Position numbers and translations under genes: made by a program. The notes under the pieces were generated by a model that saw only the letters and a list, made by a program, of their open reading frames with translations, was not told where the DNA came from and made no database searches. 21,467 nucleotides of DNA from CAZYZQ01 sp964652075 (GTDB lineage: Bacteria; Bacillota; Clostridia; Oscillospirales; Oscillospiraceae). Every line of letters starts with the position of its first letter. Positions within the stretch are counted from its first letter, which is position 1. The stretch lies in assembly GCA_964652075.1 (NCBI GenBank), contig CAZYZQ010000031.1:1-21467 (forward strand), written 5' to 3'. This document shows, piece by piece, positions 1 to 7,045 of this stretch.

Positions 1-1
1 G

Positions 2-730
<729 letters not shown>

Positions 731-800
731 AGCATGACCGAATGCCGGATGTGAACGGAAGGTCGTTGACAGCACGCATCGGTCAGCCGGCGCATGATAA

Positions 801-840
801 AACAGCAAGCTCTGTGAACGTTACAGAGCTTGCTGTTTTT
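801..840. terminator. Strong bidirectional intrinsic terminator between clpB and the convergent gene
   Basis: A perfect 15-bp stem (801-815 with 823-837) closes a 7-base loop. It is followed by a T-run on the plus strand, and the same stem has AAAA before it, which gives a U-run on the minus transcript. It sits between the clpB stop and the 3' end of the convergent minus-strand gene, so it can end both transcripts. Confidence 0.92.
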
Positions 841-871
841 CCTATACAGCCTGCGGGTTCATGCGCAAGAT

Positions 872-1531
872 CTAATTATGGTACGTTTCAAGCAGGTCGT
901 AATATTTACGAGGGATCGGATAACAGGACAATGTTAGTAGATCCTGTCCGCTTTCCTCCGGATTGTCATCGGCTGCATTACGTGCAGCAATATACCAATT
1001 TTCTTCCTGTTTCCACAGACAATCTACAAATATTGCTGCAACTGGACAGGTATCAAATCCAACATTTACTTCATGAATTACAACTTCGTTTGGCAAGTCA
1101 ACGTAACGAACCACTTTTGCAGGAGAAGCCGTGTTCAGATTCTCAAGAATATCTGCCAAAGCGCCGCAAAAGTCCGGATCTGTGATTATTGTGTGCCGCC
1201 AAACAACCACAGAGATTTCTCCGGATGTAGGAATTTCGTAGCTGTCCTTGACCATTAAGTATTGATCCAAAAAGCTGCGTATCACAAGAAAGGTATGCGT
1301 ATCGTCTTCTTTGACTTTATTGATCCGCCATCCATCCCTTGTCTTTGCAATCGTCTTTCCTTCTGAATATTCGCCTGCGCAAAAAATGTACTTCGAGCCA
1401 TTCCAATAGAGGCAATTCCCCTGTAATCTGCCGGAATGATCCAGGACGATATACCCATTCTTTATTGCAATCAAAACAAGAATGAAAAGCAGTCCAAGTA
1501 AAATCGCGAAGATCCTCAAAACCTTTTTCAC
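872..1531 (-). CDS. Membrane-anchored protein of unknown function, 219 aa
   Basis: I do not recognise this family. The predicted protein has one strongly hydrophobic segment at residues 4-23, just after a short KK-containing N terminus, which fits a signal anchor or an uncleaved signal peptide. The remaining roughly 195 residues would lie outside the membrane, are rich in Asp, Glu, Tyr and Trp, and contain several cysteines. The start is GTG: an upstream ATG at -8 is out of frame and stops after two more codons. A modest AAGGTG ribosome binding site lies about 10 bases upstream, inside a small hairpin (1540-1555). Base composition is clearly more AT-rich than the flanking genes, which suggests acquisition or relaxed codon selection. 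It follows the YitT-family gene on the same strand by about 70 bases and may be cotranscribed with it. Confidence 0.72.
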   Translation of the reverse strand: MKKVLRIFAILLGLLFILVLIAIKNGYIVLDHSGRLQGNCLYWNGSKYIFCAGEYSEGKTIAKTRDGWRINKVKEDDTHTFLVIRSFLDQYLMVKDSYEIPTSGEISVVVWRHTIITDPDFCGALADILENLNTASPAKVVRYVDLPNEVVIHEVNVGFDTCPVAAIFVDCLWKQEENWYIAARNAADDNPEESGQDLLTLSCYPIPRKYYDLLETYHN

Positions 1532-1539
1532 GGTTTCAT

Positions 1540-1555
1540 CACACCTTCAGGTGTG
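1540..1555 (-). promoter_or_regulatory. Small hairpin holding the ribosome binding site of the 872-1531 gene
   Basis: A perfect 6-bp inverted repeat (CACACC, loop of 4, GGTGTG) ends 8 bases upstream of the GTG start of the minus-strand gene. On the minus transcript the purine-rich AAGGTG lies in the loop and 3' arm, so the only visible Shine-Dalgarno-like sequence would be partly paired. The structure is seen directly; a control role is inferred. Confidence 0.4.
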
Positions 1556-1601
1556 GCAGAAGCCACGCCTTGCATTTTTGAACCGAAAACGGTTTGGCTA
1601 T

Positions 1602-2456
1602 TCAGATGAACCGCCCGAAGATCTCGCTGACCTTGGTGAAGCTGGAGAAGGTGCCAGGGTAGGAGCGGAGAATGCGCATCATGGCGCCGAGCTGGCGCTT
1701 GCGGATGATACAGATCAGCACCTCGCGCCCTTCATGGCTGTACATGCCCTCGGCGTCCAGCTTGGTGACGCCGCGTCCCAGCGTACGCAGAAGCATCGCG
1801 GAGATGGCCTCGGCTTCTGTAGTGATGATTTCAAATTTGTAGCCGCTCTTCATGCCGGAGAGCAGGAAGTCAACAACATAATTTGCCAGGAACAGGTTTA
1901 CCAGCGTGCAGAGCGCAGCCTCAAATTGGCGGCCGAACGCGAAAAAGATCAAAAGGACAACGCTCGCATCCATGGCAAAGGAGAGCCACGCCATATTGGC
2001 GGATGGGTGCCATTTATGCACCAACGCGGAGATCGAATAGGTCCCGCCGCTGGCGCCGAAACGCCGCAGCATCAGGAAGGAGGCGGCGCCGGTCAGGATG
2101 CCCGCGCTGATGCAGGCGAAAATCAGATTGCTGTCTGTGATATAGCAGGGCAGATCCATACGGTCGAGCAGCAGCAGGATGCCGGAATTTGCCAGATTAT
2201 AGATGGTCAGCATCACGCCGGTGCGGCGGTGGATCAGGATGGCAATCAGCAAAAAGAAGGGCAGATTGAATATAATAAGCAGCAAGGACATATGCAAACC
2301 ACTCAGCCTTGAGACAACATAGGCGATACCGCTGATGCCGCCGGGGGCGAAGTGGTTGCAGTTGGAGAAGCTGTGATAGGCCAGCGAGGCGAGAAACGCC
2401 GCCAGCAGGCAGGTGAGAAGATCCACAGAGCAGGAGAGCAGCTTTTTCGAATTCAC
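1602..2456 (-). CDS. YitT family membrane protein (DUF161 plus C-terminal DUF2179)
   Basis: The 284-residue protein has the usual YitT-family layout and length. The N-terminal half carries about five hydrophobic segments (near residues 10-27, 35-50, 57-77, 83-98 and 110-130), with the family signature APGGISGIA after the first helix and a second glycine-rich FGASGGTYSI element near residues 133-142. The C-terminal 80 residues form a soluble domain of the DUF2179 type (FEIITTEAEAISAMLL, then GREVLICIIRKRQ). Transport substrates are not established for the family, so no function is assigned. The start is GTG with an AAAGGA site 10 bases upstream. A good promoter lies at 2495-2523 on the minus strand, so this gene probably starts its own transcript, possibly including the 219-residue gene downstream. 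Confidence 0.88.
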   Translation of the reverse strand: MNSKKLLSCSVDLLTCLLAAFLASLAYHSFSNCNHFAPGGISGIAYVVSRLSGLHMSLLLIIFNLPFFLLIAILIHRRTGVMLTIYNLANSGILLLLDRMDLPCYITDSNLIFACISAGILTGAASFLMLRRFGASGGTYSISALVHKWHPSANMAWLSFAMDASVVLLIFFAFGRQFEAALCTLVNLFLANYVVDFLLSGMKSGYKFEIITTEAEAISAMLLRTLGRGVTKLDAEGMYSHEGREVLICIIRKRQLGAMMRILRSYPGTFSSFTKVSEIFGRFI

Positions 2457-2494
2457 GATCAGGCGATCCTTTCTTTTGGTTTCTTACGTGCCAT

Positions 2495-2523
2495 AGAATA
2501 GCACCAAATCGTGAAAAGTGCAA
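2495..2523 (-). promoter_or_regulatory. Promoter of the YitT-family gene
   Basis: On the minus strand, TTGCAC (2518-2523) and TATTCT (2495-2500) are separated by exactly 17 bp. The predicted transcript start near 2488 gives a leader of about 30 bases before the GTG start. Confidence 0.7.
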
Positions 2524-2574
2524 GAATTAATTCGCACAAATCGAAATGTGTAATTTTTGCAGGAATTGTAGCAA

Positions 2575-2664
2575 TTACTTCTTCCGATTTCGAAACTGCT
2601 GTACGGCAACCAGAATCACACAGAAGACCGTGAGAGAGCCAAAAACAATGATGGTCGTCAACAT
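2575..2664 (-). CDS. Small single-span membrane protein, 29 aa
   Basis: This short frame reads MLTTIIVFGSLTVFCVILVA followed by VQQFRNRKK and a TAA stop. Residues 2-21 are continuously hydrophobic and the tail is strongly basic, the usual look of a small single-span membrane protein with its C terminus in the cytoplasm. A near-consensus ribosome binding site, AAGGAGT, sits 8 bases before the ATG, which makes it much more likely to be real than a chance frame. A weak TATGAT -10-like element lies upstream but no clear -35 was found. It lies between the YitT-family gene downstream and the divergent C-S lyase gene. No family was recognised. Confidence 0.62.
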   Translation of the reverse strand: MLTTIIVFGSLTVFCVILVAVQQFRNRKK

Positions 2665-2723
2665 TTCAAATCACTCCTTATGCAGCAATCATAGCATAGC
2701 GGGCGTAAAAAAGGAAGAGCGGA

Positions 2724-2752
2724 TTGAAAAAAGAGGAATCCTGTGCTAGACT
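2724..2752 (+). promoter_or_regulatory. Promoter of the C-S lyase/dipeptidase operon
   Basis: TTGAAA (2724-2729) and TAGACT (2747-2752) are spaced by 17 bp. The predicted start near 2759 lies just upstream of an AAGGGGG ribosome binding site and the ATG at 2775, so the leader is very short. Confidence 0.68.
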
Positions 2753-2774
2753 GTAAAAGAAAGGGGGAAACATC

Positions 2775-3995
2775 ATGCAATTTGATTTTGAAACCATTAT
2801 GGACCGCACGGGGACAGGCGCAATTGCGGTTGACGTCATCCCGTTCCAGCTTGAACCGGAGGGAGATGCTGACAGCCCCATTCGGCCCGGCTTCTCGCGT
2901 CTTCCCATGTGGATTGCGGATATGAACTTCGCGACCGCGCCCTCTATTTTGGAGGCAATCCACACGCGCGTTGACCATCCGGCATTCGGCTATTTCCGCC
3001 CGTCTGACGCGTATTATCAGTCGATTATCAACTGGCAGCGCAGCCGCAATGGCGTAGATGGCCTGACGCAGGCGGAGATCGGCTACGAAAACGGCGTGCT
3101 TGGCTGTGTTGTCTCGGCCATGCAGGCCTTTACGGTGCCGGGCGAGGCGGTTCTGGTACATAGCCCGACGTATGTCGGATTCACGGGAATCCTGAACGGC
3201 AACGGCCGGAAGATTGTCCACAGCGAGCTGAAGCGCGACGAGCAGGGCGTCTGGCGCATGGATTACGAGGACATGGATAAAAAGATCCGCGAAAACAACA
3301 TCCATTTTGCCATCTTCTGCAACCCGCACAATCCGACCGGCCGTGTCTGGTCGGCGGAAGAGATCAACGCGGCCATGGAGGTCTATCGGAAGAACGACGT
3401 GATCGTTGTCTCAGATGAAATCTGGAGCGATCTGATTCTGAACGGGAATCACCATACGCCGACGCAGTCGGTCAGCGAGGACGCGAAAAACCGCACCATC
3501 GCCGTCTATGCCCCGTCGAAGACCTTTAACCTTGCCGGCCTGATCGGTTCTTATCACATTATTTATAACTCCTATCTCCGCGACCGTGTGCGCAAGCAGT
3601 CGGCGCTGTGCCACTACAACGACATGAATGTGTTGAGCATGCATGCGCTGATCGGTGCGTATTCCGACACCGGTGCGGCGTGGGTGGACGAGCTGCGGCA
3701 GGTTCTGTCGCAGAACGTCAACGACGTGTGCGACTATATCGCGGCACACTTTGACGGCGTCTCGGTCTTCCGGCCGGAGGGGACGTATATGCTGTTTCTC
3801 GACTGTGAGCAGTGGTGTAAAACGCATGGCAAGACCATGGACGAGCTGCAGCACGCGGGTATCCGCGTCGGCGTCATCTGGCAGGACGGCCGCGCGTTCG
3901 GCGGAGACTGGACGATCCGCATGAACCTCGCGCTGCCGCACAGCCAGGCCATGGAGGCAATGCGCCGCCTCGATGCATATGTTTTCAATGGGTGA
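2775..3995 (+). CDS. MalY/PatB family C-S lyase (cystathionine beta-lyase-like, PLP-dependent)
   Basis: The 406-residue protein is a fold-type I PLP enzyme of the MalY/PatB branch, of normal length. MalY/PatB enzymes cleave the C-S bond of cystathionine, cysteine conjugates or similar substrates to give thiol, pyruvate and ammonia. Visible landmarks are the N-terminal LPMWIADMNF (43-52), typical of MalY/PatB; the substrate/cofactor segment HSPTYVGF (129-136); CNPHNPTGRVW (182-192); the PLP ring-binding Asp in VVSDEIWSD (D214); and the Schiff-base lysine in APSKTFNLAG (K249). The ATG has a strong AAGGGGG site. The stop overlaps the start of the M19 dipeptidase gene, so the two are translationally coupled. 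A joint role in scavenging sulfur amino acids from peptides or conjugates is inferred. The exact substrate cannot be read from sequence. Confidence 0.92.
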   Translation: MQFDFETIMDRTGTGAIAVDVIPFQLEPEGDADSPIRPGFSRLPMWIADMNFATAPSILEAIHTRVDHPAFGYFRPSDAYYQSIINWQRSRNGVDGLTQAEIGYENGVLGCVVSAMQAFTVPGEAVLVHSPTYVGFTGILNGNGRKIVHSELKRDEQGVWRMDYEDMDKKIRENNIHFAIFCNPHNPTGRVWSAEEINAAMEVYRKNDVIVVSDEIWSDLILNGNHHTPTQSVSEDAKNRTIAVYAPSKTFNLAGLIGSYHIIYNSYLRDRVRKQSALCHYNDMNVLSMHALIGAYSDTGAAWVDELRQVLSQNVNDVCDYIAAHFDGVSVFRPEGTYMLFLDCEQWCKTHGKTMDELQHAGIRVGVIWQDGRAFGGDWTIRMNLALPHSQAMEAMRRLDAYVFNG

Positions 3996-4954
3996 TGACG
4001 ATGCAATATCCTTATTTTGATATGCACTGTGACACGCTGACCGGCGCGGCAATTTTTCCGGACCGGAACCTCTGGGACTGCCCGAGTGCCATGGTGGACG
4101 TCAGGCGGATGCACGAGGCCGGGCAGATGGCGCAGTTCTTCGCCGTGTTTTTTCCGCCGCGGGAGTGGCTGAAAACCTCGGATGAGGAACACTATGCCAA
4201 GTGCCTTGCAACGCTGCGCGACTGCCTTGCCGCACACGGCGATGTGTTGGCGCAGGCTACAGGTGCCGCACAGGTGCGGGAAAATGCCGCAGCTGGGAAA
4301 GCCTCCGCAATTCTGACGCTGGAGGATGGGCGCATTGTAGACGGAAAGCTGGAACGACTTGCGCAGCTTCGTGCAGACGGCGTGACGGCCATTGCGCTGA
4401 CGTGGAACGGAGAGAACTGCTTCGGCACGCCGAACTCCCGCGATGAGGCGCAGATGGCGCGTGGGCTGACGGAATTTGGCCGGGCCGCGGTCGGTGAGAT
4501 GAACCGGCTCGGCATCCTGATCGACGTCTCCCATCTCTCGGACGGGGGCTTTGCCGACGTTGCCGCGCTGACGCAGAAGCCGTTCATCGCCAGCCATTCC
4601 GACTGCCGCGCGCTGTGCGACCATCCGCGGAACCTGACGGACGCCATGATCCGCACGCTGGCAGAGCACGGCGGTGTTGCAGGGTTGAATTTTTGCCCGG
4701 AGTTTTTGCGTGAGGGGGCGAAGCACGCGGCGCTTGCGGATCTGACGGCGCACGTCATGCACCTGTACCGGATTGGCGGCGAGGACGTGATCGCCCTCGG
4801 TACAGACTTTGACGGGATTGACGGCACATTCGACGTCGGGTCGCCGCTGGAAATGCACCGGCTGTTCGAGTCGCTTGCGCAGGCAGGTCTGACGCCGCGT
4901 CAGCTCGAGAAATTTGCTTCCGGGAATGTCCTGCGTGTCCTGGAGTCCCTGTAA
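3995..4954 (+). CDS. Membrane dipeptidase family zinc peptidase (M19, renal dipeptidase-like)
   Basis: About 319 residues, the usual size for family M19, cytoplasmic here because no signal peptide is visible. These enzymes hydrolyse dipeptides using two zinc ions in a TIM-barrel. The expected ligands are present: HCD at residues 11-13, Glu110 in LTLEDGRIVDG (bridging ligand), His180 in DVSHLSD, His201 in SHSDCRAL, and Asp271 in ALGTDFDGI. The frame extends to a GTG at 3992, but the ATG at 3995 overlaps the upstream TGA by one base (TGATG), and another ATG lies at 4001. Either could be used and neither has a strong separate ribosome binding site, so translation probably depends on coupling to the C-S lyase gene. 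The pair suggests release and breakdown of cysteine-containing dipeptides such as Cys-Gly, which is inference. Confidence 0.92.
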   Translation: MTMQYPYFDMHCDTLTGAAIFPDRNLWDCPSAMVDVRRMHEAGQMAQFFAVFFPPREWLKTSDEEHYAKCLATLRDCLAAHGDVLAQATGAAQVRENAAAGKASAILTLEDGRIVDGKLERLAQLRADGVTAIALTWNGENCFGTPNSRDEAQMARGLTEFGRAAVGEMNRLGILIDVSHLSDGGFADVAALTQKPFIASHSDCRALCDHPRNLTDAMIRTLAEHGGVAGLNFCPEFLREGAKHAALADLTAHVMHLYRIGGEDVIALGTDFDGIDGTFDVGSPLEMHRLFESLAQAGLTPRQLEKFASGNVLRVLESL

Positions 4955-5009
4955 CGGAAAACTGTACAAAGCATTCCATGATGATTTGTGCATTTCTACA
5001 AAAATGTGG

Positions 5010-5032
5010 CCCCGCCGGTTTTTCCGGCGGGG
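5010..5032 (+). terminator. GC-rich hairpin after the dipeptidase gene, possible terminator
   Basis: A perfect 9-bp stem, CCCCGCCGG with CCGGCGGGG, closes a TTTTT loop. No T-run follows, so it would be a weak terminator or a processing barrier between the C-S lyase/dipeptidase operon and the holin-like gene. Confidence 0.5.
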
Positions 5033-5035
5033 CTG

Positions 5036-5053
5036 TTGCACGTCCGCGTGCAA
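5036..5053. promoter_or_regulatory. Perfect dyad upstream of the lysis pair, candidate operator
   Basis: TTGCACG, a 4-base centre, then CGTGCAA: a perfect 7-bp inverted repeat in the 75 bases before the holin-like gene's ribosome binding site. The left arm also looks like a -35 element, but no -10 at a proper distance was found. It may be a protein binding site or an RNA hairpin. Confidence 0.35.
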
Positions 5054-5107
5054 AAATTGCGCCGGAAACCGGAATGGGTAGGGGACAGAATAGGAGGCGC
5101 AACCATT

Positions 5108-5308
5108 ATGGATTGGAGTACAGTAAAACGAAAGCTTTCCAGCCGGAAATTCTGGGCGGCGGCGGCCGGACTGGTGTCCGGTATCGCGCTGGCGTTCGGG
5201 CTGGATGAGGGCGCGGCATCGACCATCTCCGGCGCGGTTGTCTCGCTGGGGAGCGTGGCGATCTACATGCTGGCAGAGAGCGGCGTGGACCGCGCGCAGA
5301 AGCGATGA
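5108..5308 (+). CDS. Holin-like small membrane protein, 66 aa
   Basis: The 66-residue protein has a basic N terminus (KRKLSSRKF), two hydrophobic segments (about 15-31 and 37-57) separated by a short acidic turn (LDEG), and a basic tail. This is the usual layout of small two-span phage holins, which make membrane holes so that a cell-wall hydrolase can leave the cell. The ATG was chosen because AGGAGG lies 10 bases upstream; longer in-frame versions have no such site. The stop overlaps the amidase start (ATGA), giving a classic holin-endolysin pair. No other phage genes are nearby. The assignment rests on topology and neighbour rather than a family motif. Confidence 0.75.
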   Translation: MDWSTVKRKLSSRKFWAAAAGLVSGIALAFGLDEGAASTISGAVVSLGSVAIYMLAESGVDRAQKR

Positions 5309-6006
5309 GAGCGGATCCGAGCAACTACCGTGCGGGACGCACGGCGCAGATCCGCTTCCTTGTTATCCACTACACTGCAAACGACGGCGACACCGCGGCT
5401 GGGAATTGCAGCTATTTTGCCGCGCCGGACCGCGGCGCGTCGGCGCACTATTTTGTGGATGAGCGGGGATGGGCGCAGTCTGTCGCGGATGCGGATACGG
5501 CTTGGCACTGCGGCGCGCAGCGCTACCGGCACCCGGAATGCCGGAACGCGAACGCGATCGGCATTGAGCTGTGCAGCCGGAAGGACGCGGCGGGGCAGTA
5601 CTATTTCTGCGAACAGACGGTTGCGAACGCGGCCGCTCTGACGAGAAAGCTCATGGCGCAGTACGGGATTCCCGGTTCGCGCGTACTGCGGCACTATGAC
5701 GTCACGGGCAAAAACTGCCCGGCGCCCTTTGTGGGGCATCCGGCACAGTGGGAGGCGTTTTTGAAGCGATTGGAGGAGAAGGACGATATGACGAAGGAAG
5801 AGGTGCGTGCCGTCATTGCGCAGGTGCAGGCGGAGCAAAACCAGAAGGCCCCCGGCGCGTGGAGCGCGCAGGCCCGCGCATGGGCCGAGGAGAACGGCCT
5901 GTTAAACGGCACGACGGGCGGAGAGATGCAGTATCAGGCTCCCTGCACGCGGGAGCAGCTGGCAGCCGTCCTGTTTCGGTTCCGGCAGCTGATCGGGCAG
6001 GAATAA
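5305..6006 (+). CDS. N-acetylmuramoyl-L-alanine amidase (Amidase_2, endolysin type) with C-terminal SLH-like segment
   Basis: The 233-residue enzyme cleaves the bond between muramic acid and the stem peptide of peptidoglycan. Residues 15-145 form a zinc amidase domain of the Amidase_2/PGRP type: the first zinc ligand is His22 in VIHYTAND, followed by AHYFVDERG (47-55), NAIGIELCS (83-91), and the remaining ligands His130 and Cys138 in RHYDVTGKNCPAPF. Residues 162-180 look like a helical linker. Residues 183-230 resemble one S-layer-homology-like repeat (WAEENGLLNGT, then PCTREQLAAVLFRF), a cell-wall attachment module common on clostridial prophage lysins. There is no signal peptide, so export would depend on the preceding holin-like protein, whose stop overlaps this start by 4 bases. 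A terminator follows directly. Confidence 0.9.
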   Translation: MRADPSNYRAGRTAQIRFLVIHYTANDGDTAAGNCSYFAAPDRGASAHYFVDERGWAQSVADADTAWHCGAQRYRHPECRNANAIGIELCSRKDAAGQYYFCEQTVANAAALTRKLMAQYGIPGSRVLRHYDVTGKNCPAPFVGHPAQWEAFLKRLEEKDDMTKEEVRAVIAQVQAEQNQKAPGAWSAQARAWAEENGLLNGTTGGEMQYQAPCTREQLAAVLFRFRQLIGQE

Positions 6007-6013
6007 AGAAAAG

Positions 6014-6050
6014 ACGCCGCAGCGGTTGTCCCCACCGCTGCGGCGTTTTT
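6014..6050. terminator. Bidirectional intrinsic terminator between the amidase and LysR genes
   Basis: A perfect 13-bp GC-rich stem (6014-6026 with 6034-6046) closes a 7-base loop and is followed by TTTTT. On the other strand the stem is followed by TCTTTTC. It lies directly between the convergent amidase and LysR stops, and the T-run touches the LysR stop codon. Confidence 0.93.
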
Positions 6051-6930
6051 ATGCGTGAAGATAGGTGTGCAGCGCCTGTACGAACAGGGATGCAGGCGTG
6101 GACAGAAGCGGCGCGTGCCAGGCCAGCGCGCTCGCAATGCTGGATTCCACCACAGTGATTTCCTGACACTGTGTTGTAGCCGGATCGGCCTGCCGCGCCA
6201 GCGAGCGGGGCAGGATGCTGACGCCCAGCCCAGCGGCGACCGCGGTAAAGACGTCCTGCGGCGATTCAAACTGCCCGGCCAGCCGTGGCGTGAGATGGTA
6301 GGTCTGGCACAGGTCGATGATCTCCATAAAGAGAATCGGGTTGCAGGATTCCGAGAGCAGACAGAACGGCGTCTCGCGTAAAGATTGGAACGGGTGCGCA
6401 TCCAGCGCCATGCCGGCGGGCAGGAGGAAGCAGAGCGTATCTTCGCAGACAATCTCATAGGAGACGCCCGCCTCGTTTGCAACCAGATCGGCGGGCAGGA
6501 AGAAAAAGTCATATCGCTGCTCCCGGAGCGCCGTCAGCTGGTCTGTGGGGTTGAGCGTGTTGAGGTCAAGCGCAATTTCGGGATACTGCGCATGAAATGC
6601 ACGCAAAAACTCCGGCAAAAACGCGGTGCAGCAGCTATCGCCGGCAATGGAAATCCGCCCGACCAGCCCCTCGCTGAGCTGCCGCATGGCGAGCTGCGCC
6701 GCATGGTAGGAGTCGAGCATGGCATTTGCGTAGTGCAAAAGCGCGCTGCCTTCGCCGGTGAGCGCGACGTCGCGGTTTGTCCGGCGGAACAGGCGGACGC
6801 CGAAATGCTCCTCCAGGTCACGGATGGCGCGGCTCACGGTCGATTGTGAGGTGTGGTTGCGCCGCGCCGCCTCTGAAAAATTCAGGGTGTTGGCAACGGA
6901 TACAAAGTAGGTAAAAAGGTCAAGGTCCAT
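6049..6930 (-). CDS. LysR family transcriptional regulator
   Basis: The 293-residue protein matches the normal LysR length. Residues 1-60 form the winged helix-turn-helix DNA-binding domain (MDLDLFTYFVSVANTLNFSE; then AARRNHTSQSTVSRAIRDLE as the recognition region, and FGVRLFRR). Residues 90-290 form the periplasmic-binding-protein-like effector domain (GRISIAGDS onward, with the typical late GLGVSILPRSLA). The ATG has a strong GGAGG site. It is transcribed away from a FabF-like ketosynthase and a thioesterase, and the two promoters overlap, so it most likely controls that pair and itself. The effector is unknown; an acyl or fatty-acid-related ligand is a guess from context. Confidence 0.92.
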   Translation of the reverse strand: MDLDLFTYFVSVANTLNFSEAARRNHTSQSTVSRAIRDLEEHFGVRLFRRTNRDVALTGEGSALLHYANAMLDSYHAAQLAMRQLSEGLVGRISIAGDSCCTAFLPEFLRAFHAQYPEIALDLNTLNPTDQLTALREQRYDFFFLPADLVANEAGVSYEIVCEDTLCFLLPAGMALDAHPFQSLRETPFCLLSESCNPILFMEIIDLCQTYHLTPRLAGQFESPQDVFTAVAAGLGVSILPRSLARQADPATTQCQEITVVESSIASALAWHAPLLSTPASLFVQALHTYLHA

Positions 6931-6943
6931 ACGACGCCTCCTG

Positions 6944-6972
6944 TTGACTTCAAACGCAAAATGTGGTACAAT
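6944..6972 (+). promoter_or_regulatory. Promoter of the FabF-like/thioesterase operon
   Basis: TTGACT (6944-6949) and TACAAT (6967-6972) with a 17-bp spacer, a near-consensus sigma-A promoter. The predicted transcript start near 6979 lies inside the divergent LysR promoter. Confidence 0.82.
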
Positions 6973-6975
6973 TTA

Positions 6976-7004
6976 ATTATAGCATATGATGATGCAAAAA
7001 TCAA
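6976..7004 (-). promoter_or_regulatory. Promoter of the LysR gene, overlapping the divergent promoter
   Basis: On the minus strand TTGATT (6999-7004) and a perfect TATAAT (6976-6981) are spaced by 17 bp. The two divergent -10 elements are only 3 bp apart. A short GCAT...ATGC dyad (6982-6995) lies in the spacer of this promoter and is a candidate LysR site. Confidence 0.72.
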
Positions 7005-7045
7005 ATAACAAATCCACTTTTTTGCAGAAATTGAAAGGAGAGCCT

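Noticed and set aside
2461..2494. 11-codon leader peptide (MARKKPKERIA) before the YitT-family gene
   Set aside because: Its ATG lies next to the -10 box and upstream of the predicted transcript start, so it would not be in the mRNA.
6986..7045. 20-residue N-terminal extension of the FabF-like protein
   Set aside because: No ribosome binding site; the family begins at MERVVITGMG, which has AAGGAG before it.
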